Positions 15,417-23,688 of a DNA stretch of 64,000 nt are shown here, piece after piece; the first letter of the stretch is position 1, and each line of letters opens with the position of its first letter. The position numbers and the translations under genes are program-made. A model generated the notes under the pieces. The model had not been told where the DNA came from and did not search any database. It was given only the letters and a program-made list of their open reading frames with translations. Source of the DNA: Synechococcus sp. LTW-R (GTDB lineage: Bacteria; Cyanobacteriota; Cyanobacteriia; PCC-6307; Cyanobiaceae); assembly GCF_014217875.1 (NCBI RefSeq), contig NZ_CP059060.1, forward strand, positions 868,001-932,000. Direction: 5' to 3'.

Positions 15417-16555
15417 TCAGCCTCATGGAGCTGGGACTGAGCTGCCTGCGCTTAGGGGCTGTGGCGTTTGGAGGTCCCCAGGCCCATATGGCGCTGTTGC
15501 GGGAGACGTTTGTTGAACAACGCCTCTGGGTCAAAGCGGAAGACTTTGAAGAGGGCCTCGCCCTCTGCGAAGCCTTGCCGGGACCGGCTTCAAGCCAGAT
15601 GGCGATCTTTCTGGGCTGGCGCTGCCGCGGTGTGGCCGGGGGATTGGTGAGCGGCCTTGGATTTCTGCTGCCTGGGTTACTCGTGGTCCTCGCCTTGAGT
15701 GCCCTATGGCGCTCCAGCAGCGACCTCGCGGCACTCCGGGGAATCTCCTCGGCGATCCAACCGGTGGTGGCCGCTGCCATCTGGGCCTTCGCCACACAAC
15801 TCATCCAGCGCAAGCGCCCGACCTGGGAGCGCTGGAGTGCAGGCCTGGTCTTTGTGCTGTTGGCCGCCTGTCAACTGTGGGACGTCAACGCGCCGCTTGG
15901 CCTCGTGCTGCTGGCGAGCGGCCTGCTGCGCATGGCATGGCAGCAGAGGACGCGTTCTCTATCCCTGGCTCCATGGCTGGGGTTGGAACTGCTCGTGGCG
16001 ACCCAGCCCAAGCTCCACCTCCTCGCTGAATTGTTCGACGTCTTCCTGCGGGCAGGTCTGCTCATTTTTGGAGGCGGCTTTGTGATCATCCCGCTGCTGG
16101 AGGGGCCGGTTCTCGATCACGGCTGGATGAGCAGCGGTGCCTTTCTCGATGGCATCGCCATAGGTCAACTCTCCCCAGGACCAGTGGTGCTCACCAGCGC
16201 CTTCGTGGGATTTCAAGCCGGGGCCAACCTGGCAGGGGGCTGGTTCGCGAGCGCGGCAGCCCTAGTCGCCACAACGGCCATCTTCCTGCCGAGTTTTGCC
16301 TTCATCCTGGCGGCAGCACCACTGATCGAGAGGATTCGAACCCGGCCCATGGTTCAGGCGTTTCGAGACGGCGTCATCGCGGCTGTTCCAGCCGTGGTTG
16401 CCATAGCGGCCCTACGCCTGAGCCAGGAGAGCTTGCATGGGCTTGGCCAGTGGTCGGTCCTACTCGTCGCCTTCGTGCTGCGACTGCACTGGAAGGTCCC
16501 ACCGGCGGCACTGCTGCTGGGGGCAGCGGGGTTTGGACTGCTGGTGGCCCGCTAA
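15413..16555 (+). CDS. chrA: ChrA-type chromate/anion transporter
   Basis: A 380-residue two-domain CHR family membrane protein. The family repeat appears twice: an N-terminal copy with LGAVAFGGPQAHMALLRETF and PGPASSQMAIFLG, and a C-terminal copy with LLIFGGGFVIIPLLEGPV and GQLSPGPVVLTSAFVG. Around ten membrane helices are seen. Family members export chromate or a related oxyanion, and some have no known metal phenotype. Its ATG overlaps the ppk stop (ATGA), so it should be made together with polyphosphate kinase. This pairing suggests an anion linked to phosphate physiology, which is inference only. Confidence 0.9.
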   Translation: MISLMELGLSCLRLGAVAFGGPQAHMALLRETFVEQRLWVKAEDFEEGLALCEALPGPASSQMAIFLGWRCRGVAGGLVSGLGFLLPGLLVVLALSALWRSSSDLAALRGISSAIQPVVAAAIWAFATQLIQRKRPTWERWSAGLVFVLLAACQLWDVNAPLGLVLLASGLLRMAWQQRTRSLSLAPWLGLELLVATQPKLHLLAELFDVFLRAGLLIFGGGFVIIPLLEGPVLDHGWMSSGAFLDGIAIGQLSPGPVVLTSAFVGFQAGANLAGGWFASAAALVATTAIFLPSFAFILAAAPLIERIRTRPMVQAFRDGVIAAVPAVVAIAALRLSQESLHGLGQWSVLLVAFVLRLHWKVPPAALLLGAAGFGLLVAR

Positions 16556-16558
16556 GAC

Positions 16559-16819
16559 TCAGGCTTCAAACAAGTGGGAGCGGCTCAAGCCCAACTCACT
16601 CCAGAGTTTTTTGATCTCGTCGTAGGCCGCATCCTGGGTGATCTTTCCATTGCCCTGCAAGCCAACGATCAGGCCAACGCGGTCTGCAAAGCGTTCAAGG
16701 TTTTGATGAAAGAGCAACCGCTCCGGTGACCAGTCCGGTCCCCTGTAGTGGCTGAAGGCCTCGAGCGGACTGTGGCCTTCGTCCGAGCGGTCAGGCTCAT
16801 TGGGCTGAAAGGAGTGCAT
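16559..16819 (-). CDS. Conserved cyanobacterial small protein (probably DUF7219)
   Basis: An 86-residue protein starting MHSFQPNEPDRSDEGHS. The core FHQNLERFADRVGLIVGLQ and DEIKKLWSELGLSRSHL matches a family of short cyanobacterial proteins that I take to be DUF7219; function unknown. The ATG at 16819 is chosen; an in-frame start at 16834 touches the pstB stop. It lies 15 bases downstream of pstB and may end the pstCAB transcript. It converges with chrA (3 bases apart). Confidence 0.7.
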   Translation of the reverse strand: MHSFQPNEPDRSDEGHSPLEAFSHYRGPDWSPERLLFHQNLERFADRVGLIVGLQGNGKITQDAAYDEIKKLWSELGLSRSHLFEA

Positions 16820-16834
16820 GGCGTTAGCTCGCAA

Positions 16835-17632
16835 TCAACCAAAGCGCCCTGAGACATAGTCCTGGGTGGCCTGTTGACGCGGTGCTTTAAAGATCGTTTC
16901 GGTATCCGCAAATTCCTCCAGACAGCCCACCTTGCTATCGGTGTCCTCAAAGGTGTTGACATTGAAGAAGCCCGTCATGTCACTCACACGGACGGCCTGT
17001 TGCATGTTGTGGGTGACGATGACGATCGTGTAGCTGTTCTTGAGCTCATGGATCATCTCTTCGATCTTCAAGGTGGAGATGGGGTCCAAGGCGGAGCAGG
17101 GTTCATCCATGAGGATCACCTCCGGCTCAACAGCAATGGTGCGGGCAATGCAGAGGCGCTGTTGTTGACCACCGGAGAGGGCATAGCCACTTTCGGCCAG
17201 CTTGTCCTTGGTCTCGTCCCAAAGTGCGGCCTTGCGCAGCGAGCGCTCAACAAGCTCATCCATGTCGCCGGAATAGCCATTGATGCGCGCACCAAAAGCA
17301 ATGTTCTCGTAGATGCTCTTGGGGAAGGGATTGGGCTTTTGGAACACCATGCCGATGCGCCGCCGCACCTCGACCGGGTCAACGGCAGACGAATACATGT
17401 CGTGGCCATCGAAGATCACCCGCCCCTGCAGCGAACAACCATCGATCAGATCATTCATGCGGTTCAGCGCACGCAGCACCGTGCTCTTGCCGCAACCAGA
17501 GGGTCCAATAAAGGCCGTGACCTGGTGCCGAGGGATCTGCATGTGCACCCCGCGGACGGCCACGTTGGAGAAGTAGCTAATGCTGACGTTCTCCAGTTCG
17601 AGGCAAGGGGAGGAGGCAACGGCTTGGTTCAT
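16835..17632 (-). CDS. pstB: Phosphate ABC transporter ATP-binding protein PstB
   Basis: A 265-residue ABC ATPase of the phosphate family. Walker A is [19 protein letters not shown], the Q-loop lies in [18 protein letters not shown] (a PstB hallmark), the signature is [17 protein letters not shown] and Walker B is [13 protein letters not shown], then the H-loop [10 protein letters not shown]. It powers import of phosphate through PstA/PstC. It follows pstA by 42 bases. Like other PstB it may also pass phosphate status to PhoR. Confidence 0.97.
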   Translation of the reverse strand: MNQAVASSPCLELENVSISYFSNVAVRGVHMQIPRHQVTAFIGPSGCGKSTVLRALNRMNDLIDGCSLQGRVIFDGHDMYSSAVDPVEVRRRIGMVFQKPNPFPKSIYENIAFGARINGYSGDMDELVERSLRKAALWDETKDKLAESGYALSGGQQQRLCIARTIAVEPEVILMDEPCSALDPISTLKIEEMIHELKNSYTIVIVTHNMQQAVRVSDMTGFFNVNTFEDTDSKVGCLEEFADTETIFKAPRQQATQDYVSGRFG

Positions 17633-17674
17633 GGCAACTCGGGGAATCAGGACAGGAGGGTGTAAAGGGAGGGA

Positions 17675-18559
17675 CTAGTTGGATGTGACCCGCGAGATCC
17701 AGCGCGCCAGGAGATTGGAGAGCAAGATCATGACCACCAACACAAATGAAGCGGCCCAAGCCAAGTTGTTCTGGAATTCCAGCGGCATGATCGCGAAGTT
17801 GTAGATCAGCACCGACATCGAGGCGATCGGGCCGAGAATGCCTTCGGGCCAGAAGGGAGAGAAGAGCGCGGTAAAGATCAAGGGAGCTGTTTCACCCGCG
17901 GCGCGAGCAATGCCCAACACAACACCCGTCGCGATCGAGGTCAATGAAGCCGGCAGGGTGACCTGCGTGACCGTGACAAACTGCGAGGCCCCCAACCCAA
18001 GGGCGCCCCAGCGCAATTCATTCGGCACCAATTTCAGCGCTTCATCAGTGGTCTTGATCACCGTCGGCAACATCAAGACCGCCAGTGCAATTCCTCCAGC
18101 AAGGGCGCTGTAGCTCTGGCCGAAGAGCAACCGGGTACTCACGATCAAGCCATAGACAAAGACGCCGCAGATGATCGAGGGCACCCCAGCCAGGACGTTG
18201 GTTCCGAAGCGAACAAAGGAGGCGAAGGAACCGGAACGGGAGAATTCCGCGAGATAGATGCCGCCGCCAATGCCAACGGGAATGGCAATGACGCTGGCAA
18301 TCAAGGTGACGATGATGGTGCCGACGATGGCGTTGCCGATTCCGCCCTCCTCAAGACCTGGAGGAGGGGGCAATTCGGTCAACAGCGAGACAGACAGGAA
18401 GGATCCGCCCTTCAGAAGCACGTAGCCCAGCACCAGCACGAGCGGAAGAACCGCGATGCAGGAAAACGCAACAGCAACAGCTGTCAACGCAAAATTCCAG
18501 CGATTGCGGGGCAGGTTCGGGTTGAAATAAAGCGTGCGATTCGGCCTAGAAGTCGACAT
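17675..18559 (-). CDS. pstA: Phosphate ABC transporter permease PstA
   Basis: A 294-residue permease with about six membrane helices. The EAA-type cytoplasmic loop reads ELRWGALGLGASQFVTVTQVTLP, and the upstream motif NVLAGVPSIICGVFVYG is typical of PstA. The ATG at 18559 was chosen because an AGGAGGAAG ribosome site lies 4 bases before it; the longer frame starting at 18607 overlaps pstC. It begins 11 bases after the pstC stop. It pairs with PstC to form the channel. Confidence 0.95.
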   Translation of the reverse strand: MSTSRPNRTLYFNPNLPRNRWNFALTAVAVAFSCIAVLPLVLVLGYVLLKGGSFLSVSLLTELPPPPGLEEGGIGNAIVGTIIVTLIASVIAIPVGIGGGIYLAEFSRSGSFASFVRFGTNVLAGVPSIICGVFVYGLIVSTRLLFGQSYSALAGGIALAVLMLPTVIKTTDEALKLVPNELRWGALGLGASQFVTVTQVTLPASLTSIATGVVLGIARAAGETAPLIFTALFSPFWPEGILGPIASMSVLIYNFAIMPLEFQNNLAWAASFVLVVMILLSNLLARWISRVTSN

Positions 18560-18570
18560 GGTTCTTCCTC

Positions 18571-19548
18571 CTAGGCGTACTTCAAACTGAGCCGACGCAC
18601 AATCCACTGCGCCAACATGTTGACGATCAGCGTCATAATCATCAAGACAAACGCTGCATACATCAGAGCGGAGATCTGAATACCGTCTGCTTCACCAAAC
18701 TGGTTGGCCAGCATGGCTGAGATGGTGTTCGCAGGAGCCAAGAGGCTCAAGCTGAAGTTGTTGGAATTACCGATGATCATGGTGACCGCCATGGTTTCCC
18801 CCATCGCCCGCCCCAAGGCCAACATCACACCACCGGTGATCCCCGAGACAGCAGCGGGCAAGATCACCTGAACAATGGCCTGCCAACGGGTCGTGCCGAC
18901 TCCGTAGGCCGCTTGGCGGAGTTCATTCGGCACTTGCTGCAGTGAATCCCTGGCAATCGCGGTAATGATGGGCAAGATCATCACCACAAGGATCAACACA
19001 GCAGGAGCCATCCCAGGCCCCAAGGGTTCGGTCGCGAAGAAGGGCATCCAGCCCAATCGGTCGTGCAAGACCTGAAGAATGGGCCGAAGGAACGGCTCCA
19101 TCACAAAAATGGCCCAGAGGCCGAGCACAACCGAAGGAATCGCCGCGAGCAGCTCGACCATCAAGCCGATCACCTGCCGGTAGCCGGAAGGAATCAAGTT
19201 CTCGGTAATAAAGATGGCCGTTCCCACACCCAACGGCACCGCAATCAGGATGGCCAACACGGACGACACCAACGTGCCGTAGATCGCCGTGAGTGCGCCA
19301 TAGCTATTGAGGCCAGGGTCCCAATCGGAGACAACCAAAAAGGACAAACCGAATTCGGCCATCGCCTCCCTTGATCCCCACAGAACGGTGATCAAAATCC
19401 CAATTAGTACCAAGCCCACGATCGAGGCCAAAGCGACAACAAGTCGCCTGAACCCCTCATCAACCAACTTCTCGGAAGTAGGCCGTTGTCGCAGCGTGTA
19501 AACCGGAGGAGCCCCCTGCTCACGGGAGGGAGGCACGGTCTGATCCAC
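18571..19548 (-). CDS. pstC: Phosphate ABC transporter permease PstC
   Basis: A 325-residue permease with about six membrane helices. It shows the PstC patterns LFLVVSDWDPGLNSYGALTAIYG-like periplasmic loop (residues about 60-85) and the EAA loop ELRQAAYGVGTTRWQAIVQ. The frame begins with GTG at 19548 and no strong ribosome site is visible; the first membrane helix begins near residue 38. A TTAA repeat pair (19597 and 19608) lies 50-67 bases upstream. It is followed by pstA and pstB. It is separated from pstS by two terminators, so pstCAB has its own promoter. Confidence 0.95.
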   Translation of the reverse strand: MDQTVPPSREQGAPPVYTLRQRPTSEKLVDEGFRRLVVALASIVGLVLIGILITVLWGSREAMAEFGLSFLVVSDWDPGLNSYGALTAIYGTLVSSVLAILIAVPLGVGTAIFITENLIPSGYRQVIGLMVELLAAIPSVVLGLWAIFVMEPFLRPILQVLHDRLGWMPFFATEPLGPGMAPAVLILVVMILPIITAIARDSLQQVPNELRQAAYGVGTTRWQAIVQVILPAAVSGITGGVMLALGRAMGETMAVTMIIGNSNNFSLSLLAPANTISAMLANQFGEADGIQISALMYAAFVLMIMTLIVNMLAQWIVRRLSLKYA

Positions 19549-19879
19549 AACGAGAAAGTCGCTTCGTATAAGCTGTCACAACATAGGCAAAACTTCCTTA
19601 AGAGCCGCTTAACAACAGCGCCCCTTACCCACAAACAGAAGGTTGACAATCTTCCCTTCTTCGTATCAAGGAATACTCCGCGCAAGAACGAAAGCCAGTA
19701 TTTTCAACAACATCTGCATCACTTCATTGCTGGTCAGCACCCCATTTGGATCCATCAGCTTCGTGCCCGGGTGCGGATGGGTGAACAGTGCCAGCCAGAA
19801 CGGTCAGACTGGGAGGAGCAAGAGGCGGAACAAAGAAAAAGATGAACAGCCACAAACAATCGACAAGAAATAATCCTCA
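19549..19879. other. pstC upstream intergenic stretch
   Basis: No credible gene. Besides the Pho-box-like pair at 19597-19615, only short AT-richer sequence is seen, with a possible minus-strand -10 (TTATAC, near 19566-19571) for pstC. The + strand frame across it (19486-19845) lacks protein-like composition. Confidence 0.6.
19597..19615. promoter_or_regulatory. Putative Pho box upstream of pstC
   Basis: CTTAAGAG (19597) and CTTAACAA (19608), 11 bases apart on the + strand; because TTAA is palindromic the box reads almost equally well toward pstC (GTTAAGCG, CTTAAGGA). It lies 50 bases upstream of the pstC start. Confidence 0.55.
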
Positions 19880-19918
19880 CACAAAAAAGCCACCCCCAAA
19901 GAGGGTGGCTTTTTTGTG
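19880..19918. terminator. Bidirectional terminator downstream of pstS
   Basis: A 16-bp perfect stem: CACAAAAAAGCCACCC (19880-19895), 7-base loop, GGGTGGCTTTTTTGTG (19903-19918). A T-run is produced in either direction. Confidence 0.9.
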
Positions 19919-19936
19919 ACTCGACTCAGCTTGCAA

Positions 19937-19967
19937 GAAAAAAGGGCAGGGGATGAACCCTGCCCTT
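19937..19967 (-). terminator. pstS terminator (first of two)
   Basis: A 10-bp stem AAGGGCAGGG / CCCTGCCCTT with a 6-base loop at 19942-19967, followed on the minus strand by six T. It lies 24 bases after the pstS stop and before the second terminator. Confidence 0.9.
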
Positions 19968-19990
19968 CATGAATCAGTCATCCCGAAGGA

Positions 19991-20971
19991 TCACTTGCCG
20001 ATCTTGTTCACAGCAGCGCGGGCTTTCGAGAGGATCGCGCCCTTGAGGGGAACGAAACCGAGGTCGTCTGCCTTGGCCTGAGCCTGGTCGCTCAGCATGT
20101 AGTTGAAGGTCTTCTTGATGGTGTCGGCGTTGGCACCATTGCCCTTGGCATAGGCCAGAGCCCAGGTCAGGGTCGCGATGGGATAGGCGCCCTTGGCGGT
20201 CGGGTTGGGGTTCGTGCCAGCCAGGTTCTGATCGAGCTTGATGCCGTTCAGAGCTTTCGCACCGGAGCTGTAGCTGGGCTTGATGAACTCACCCGATTTG
20301 TTCTGCAGAGCAGCAGCCTTGACAGCACCACGGATGTAGGACTGGTTGACGTAACCAATGGCGCCTTGCTTGTTAGCGATCACGCCAGCAACGCCGGAGT
20401 TGCCCTTGGCACCCACGGCGTTCGCACCAGGCCACTTCACGGACTTACCAGCGCCGAGCTTCCACTCAGGGGAGAAAGCGGAGAGGGAGTTGGTGAAGGC
20501 CTTGGTGGTTCCGGAACCATCCGAGCGGTGCACCCAGGTGATGGCGCCGGCGGAGCAGCCCAGGTCCTTCCAATCGGTGATCTTGCCGATCGCCACTTGG
20601 ACGGCTTGCTTCTGGGTCAGCTTGAGGTCACAGCCGGGCTTGTTGTAACCGAAGGCGATGGTGCCGCCCACCATGGGGATCTGCACCAGACCACGGGTCA
20701 CCTTGGCGATGTCCTTGGCCTTCATCGGATCGTCAGAGGCCGCGAAGTTCACGGTCTGGTCGATGAAAGCCTTACGGCCGGAGCCGGAGCCAACGGCTTG
20801 GTAGTTGACCTGGGGGCCACCAGCCTTCGCCAGGTCAGCGAACCAGCGCTGATAGATCTTGGCGGGGAAGGTTGCGCCAGCAGCACTGAGGCGGTCTGCG
20901 GCCGAGGCGGACATGCCGGTGCCGACGGCCAGCAGGGAGCCGATCAGAAGGGCCTTCTTCGCGAAGGTCAT
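19991..20971 (-). CDS. pstS: Phosphate-binding protein PstS
   Basis: A 326-residue periplasmic phosphate-binding protein. The signal peptide ends MSASAADR near residue 22-24. The mature protein carries the phosphate-contact motifs LSAAGATFPAKIYQRW, QAVGSGSGRKAFIDQ, FAASDDPM and VHRSDGSGTTKAFTNSL. ATG at 20971 follows ACCCCCAAGG; the 14 residues upstream in frame are not signal-like. It captures phosphate for PstCAB. It is set apart from pstC by tandem terminators and is preceded by an extended Pho box of four repeats, as expected for a gene that must be made in excess. It may bind arsenate poorly, which ties it to the ars genes beside it. Confidence 0.97.
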   Translation of the reverse strand: MTFAKKALLIGSLLAVGTGMSASAADRLSAAGATFPAKIYQRWFADLAKAGGPQVNYQAVGSGSGRKAFIDQTVNFAASDDPMKAKDIAKVTRGLVQIPMVGGTIAFGYNKPGCDLKLTQKQAVQVAIGKITDWKDLGCSAGAITWVHRSDGSGTTKAFTNSLSAFSPEWKLGAGKSVKWPGANAVGAKGNSGVAGVIANKQGAIGYVNQSYIRGAVKAAALQNKSGEFIKPSYSSGAKALNGIKLDQNLAGTNPNPTAKGAYPIATLTWALAYAKGNGANADTIKKTFNYMLSDQAQAKADDLGFVPLKGAILSKARAAVNKIGK

Positions 20972-21023
20972 GGATAAAAACCTTGGGGGTTCCTCTCCAT
21001 GTACGCAACACACGATCCGGCCC

Positions 21024-21064
21024 GCGTTAGGAGCGGGTTAAGGCTGCGTGAACATTGCGTGAAT
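21024..21064 (-). promoter_or_regulatory. Four-repeat Pho box upstream of pstS
   Basis: On the minus strand, ATTCACGC, GTTCACGC, CTTAACCC and CCTAACGC follow one another at exact 11-base steps (21057, 21046, 21035, 21024 on the + numbering). The block ends 53 bases before the pstS start and reaches back to the arsR stop codon. Confidence 0.75.
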
Positions 21065-21375
21065 CAGCAGCAGGACTGGGCTTTTGACGGCGCAGTTGTC
21101 TGCAAACGCTCAAGCCAATCGCCCAACTCCGCGATCGCCTCTGGCCGCAGGCGGTAGTAGATCCAGCGTCCTTGCACTCGGGAGTCCAGCAGGCCCGCCT
21201 CTCGCATCACCTTGAGGTGAAAGGAGAGCTTGGACTGGGCCACACCCATCTGCTCGGTGAGCTCACAGACGCAGCGCTCTCCAGCCGCCAGCGCCAGCAC
21301 CACCTCCAGGCGCCGGGGGTCGGCCAAGGCCTTGAACAGGGGGCAGAGCTCCTGGGCAGTCGTGACTGGGGTCAT
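21064..21375 (-). CDS. arsR: ArsR-family arsenic-responsive repressor
   Basis: A 103-residue winged-helix repressor. The metalloid-sensing motif is ERCVCELTEQ, with two cysteines at about 35 and 37 in helix alpha3, and the recognition helix is in QSKLSFHLKVMREAGLL. The C-terminus ends in a Cys-Cys pair. The ATG at 21375 follows a run of upstream residues that are not family-like. It is divergent from the GAPDH-arsJ pair across an 82-base region with a palindrome (21418-21431) that is the likely operator. Arsenite or antimonite binding should release it. The stop codon touches the pstS Pho box. Confidence 0.92.
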   Translation of the reverse strand: MTPVTTAQELCPLFKALADPRRLEVVLALAAGERCVCELTEQMGVAQSKLSFHLKVMREAGLLDSRVQGRWIYYRLRPEAIAELGDWLERLQTTAPSKAQSCC

Positions 21376-21388
21376 GGCTCGGGCCGCG

Positions 21389-21407
21389 CCTAACCGGACC
21401 TTAACCA
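21389..21407 (+). promoter_or_regulatory. Putative Pho box before GAPDH-arsJ pair
   Basis: CCTAACCG (21389) and CTTAACCA (21400) are 11 bases apart on the + strand, 51 bases before the GAPDH start and upstream of the ArsR palindrome. Confidence 0.65.
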
Positions 21408-21417
21408 ATCAAGAAAC

Positions 21418-21431
21418 CTTGATGCATCAAG
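21418..21431. promoter_or_regulatory. Likely ArsR operator palindrome
   Basis: CTTGATGCATCAAG is a perfect 14-base palindrome. It is flanked by further TTGATT/AATCAA half-sites (21407-21413 and 21432-21444), the pattern expected for a SmtB/ArsR site. It sits between the divergent arsR and GAPDH genes. Confidence 0.75.
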
Positions 21432-21457
21432 ATTGATTGATTGATCGGGTGCGACGC

Positions 21458-22462
21458 ATGCGGATTGGCATCAACGGCTTCGGGCGGATCGGACGGCTGG
21501 TCTGCCGCGCCCTCTGGGGACGACCCGGCATCGAGATCGTTCTGATCAACGACAACCAGGCCACCGCTGAATCCGCTGCGCACCTGCTCTGCTTCGATTC
21601 CGTCCATGGACGCTGGGATCGTCAGGCGGAGGCGACCAGCGCATCCGAACTGCTGATCGACGGACAACGCCTGGGCTTCAGCCGCTGCGCCGCCCCCGCC
21701 GAGGTGGCCTGGGCGGCCGCCGGGGTGGAACTGGTGCTCGAGTGCAGTGGGCGCTTCAAGACCACGGAGACCCTCGAGCCCTACTTCAGCCAGGCCGGGA
21801 TCAAGCGTGTGGTGGTGGGCTGCCCGGTGAAGGGAGCCTTGAACGTCGTCTACGGGATCAACCATGCTCTCTTTAACCCAAGCGAACACCGGCTGCTGAC
21901 GGCGGCGTCCTGCACCACCAACTGCCTGGCTCCGATCGTGAAGGTCGTCCACGAGCAGTTCGGCATTCGGCACGGCTCGATCACGACCCTGCACGACGTC
22001 ACCAACACCCAGGTCGTCGTTGATGCCTTCAAGAGCGACCTGCGGCGCTCACGCTCCTGCCTGCAATCGCTGATCCCGACAACCACCGGTTCAGCCAAGG
22101 CGATCGCGATGATCTTCCCGGAACTCGAGGGCAAGCTCAACGGCCATGCCGTCCGCATTCCCCTGCTGAACGCCTCCTTGACCGACGCGGTCTTTGAGCT
22201 GGAGCGACCCACCAGCACAGAAGCGGTCAATCAAGCCTTCCAAGAGGCCTCCCAAGGGGCGCTCCAAGGCATCCTCGGCTACGAAACCAGACCTCTGGTC
22301 TCGGTCGATTACGTCAACGACAACCGCAGCGTGGTGGTCGATGCCCTCTCGACGATGGTGGTCGACGGCACCCAGCTCAAGGTCTACGGCTGGTACGACA
22401 ACGAGTGGGGCTACAGCTGCCGGATGGCCGATCTGGTCTGCCACGTGATCGAGCAGGGATGA
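21458..22462 (+). CDS. gapJ: Ars-linked glyceraldehyde-3-phosphate dehydrogenase
   Basis: A 334-residue GAPDH. The NAD-binding start is [18 protein letters not shown] and the active-site motif [11 protein letters not shown] has its catalytic cysteine near 152. In ars operons a dedicated GAPDH joins arsenate to glyceraldehyde-3-phosphate, giving unstable 1-arseno-3-phosphoglycerate, which ArsJ exports. ATG 21458 was chosen over an in-frame TTG seven codons earlier because RIGINGFG must begin at the N-terminus. It overlaps arsJ by 4 bases. A glycolytic role is less likely in this context. Confidence 0.93.
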   Translation: MRIGINGFGRIGRLVCRALWGRPGIEIVLINDNQATAESAAHLLCFDSVHGRWDRQAEATSASELLIDGQRLGFSRCAAPAEVAWAAAGVELVLECSGRFKTTETLEPYFSQAGIKRVVVGCPVKGALNVVYGINHALFNPSEHRLLTAASCTTNCLAPIVKVVHEQFGIRHGSITTLHDVTNTQVVVDAFKSDLRRSRSCLQSLIPTTTGSAKAIAMIFPELEGKLNGHAVRIPLLNASLTDAVFELERPTSTEAVNQAFQEASQGALQGILGYETRPLVSVDYVNDNRSVVVDALSTMVVDGTQLKVYGWYDNEWGYSCRMADLVCHVIEQG

Positions 22463-23688
22463 GCAGCCTCACCGCCCTGGAGCAGTACCAGCGGGTCACC
22501 GCGAACTACTGGGCCTTCACCCTGACGGATGGGGCCCTGCGGATGCTGGTGGTCTTCCACTTCCACCAGCTGGGCTACACCAGCTTGGAGATCGCCTTTC
22601 TTTTTCTCTTCTACGAATTCTTCGGGATCCTCACGAACCTCTATGGCGGCTGGCTCGGGGCTCGTTTTGGCCTGCGCCTGACCCTCTGGCTGGGCACCTG
22701 GCTGCAGATCGGCGCCCTGCTGATGCTCATTCCCGTGGCGGACTCCTGGCCGAAGTGGTGGAGCGTCGCCTATGTGATGGCCGCCCAGGCCCTGAGCGGG
22801 ATCGCCAAGGACCTCAACAAGATGAGCGCCAAAAGCGCGATCAAGACCGTCGTCAAGAGCAACGACGGCGATCAGCAACTCTTCCGCTGGGTCGCACTCT
22901 TGACCGGCTCGAAGAACGCCCTGAAAGGAGTGGGCTTCTTCCTCGGTGGCGTCCTGCTGACGGGCCTGGGCTTCAACGCCTCAGTGGGCGTAATGGCCGC
23001 GGGATTAATGCTGGCCTTTCTCGTCACCCTGGGGCTGCCCGCGGACATGGGGCAGATGAAACGCAAGCCCAAGGTCCTCTCCCTGCTCTCCAAACGCGAA
23101 GGCATCAACGTCCTCTCCCTGGCGCGGCTGTTCCTGTTTGGCGCCCGCGATGTCTGGTTCGTGGTCGCCCTGCCGGTCTTCCTGGAGACGGCCTTGGGCT
23201 GGCGCTTCTGGGAAGTCGGCAGCTTCATGGGTCTCTGGGTGATCGGCTACGGCATCGTCCAGGGGTCCGCGCCAGCCCTGCGCCGCAGCTGGGGGCAGAC
23301 CAGCAGCCCGGGCGTCAGCGCCGTCCAGTTTTGGAGCGCACTCCTCACCGCCATTCCCGCGTTGATCGCCATCGCCCTCTGGCGGCAGGTGGCGGATCCA
23401 GGGCTGGCGATCGTCGCTGGACTCGCCGCCTTTGGCGTGGTCTTTGCCATGAATTCCTCGATTCACAGCTACATGGTTCTGGCCTACTCCGACAGCGAGT
23501 CGGTGAGCCTCGATGTCGGCTTTTACTACATGGCCAATGCCGCAGGACGCCTACTCGGAACGCTGCTCTCCGGGGCGGTCTTCCTGATCGGCGGGCTTCA
23601 GGCCTGCCTTTGGTGCTCCTCGGCGATGGTTGCTCTGGCCTGGCTCTTCAGCCTGCACCTGCCGCCGCCGCATGCGGTTCAAAGCTGA
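22459..23688 (+). CDS. arsJ: ArsJ organoarsenical (1-arseno-3-phosphoglycerate) exporter
   Basis: A 409-residue MFS permease with about twelve membrane helices. The N-terminus [17 protein letters not shown] and the loop [19 protein letters not shown] are typical of ArsJ. It exports 1-arseno-3-phosphoglycerate made by the GAPDH in front of it; the compound then breaks down outside to arsenate. Its ATG overlaps the GAPDH stop (ATGA). Export of this product protects cells that take arsenate in through Pst. The 3' end overlaps the convergent 110-residue gene by 10 bases. Confidence 0.93.
   Translation: MSSLTALEQYQRVTANYWAFTLTDGALRMLVVFHFHQLGYTSLEIAFLFLFYEFFGILTNLYGGWLGARFGLRLTLWLGTWLQIGALLMLIPVADSWPKWWSVAYVMAAQALSGIAKDLNKMSAKSAIKTVVKSNDGDQQLFRWVALLTGSKNALKGVGFFLGGVLLTGLGFNASVGVMAAGLMLAFLVTLGLPADMGQMKRKPKVLSLLSKREGINVLSLARLFLFGARDVWFVVALPVFLETALGWRFWEVGSFMGLWVIGYGIVQGSAPALRRSWGQTSSPGVSAVQFWSALLTAIPALIAIALWRQVADPGLAIVAGLAAFGVVFAMNSSIHSYMVLAYSDSESVSLDVGFYYMANAAGRLLGTLLSGAVFLIGGLQACLWCSSAMVALAWLFSLHLPPPHAVQS

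Noticed and set aside
19486-19845. 119-codon + strand frame upstream of pstC
   Set aside because: Overlaps the pstC start and Pho-box region, with no ribosome site or family pattern.
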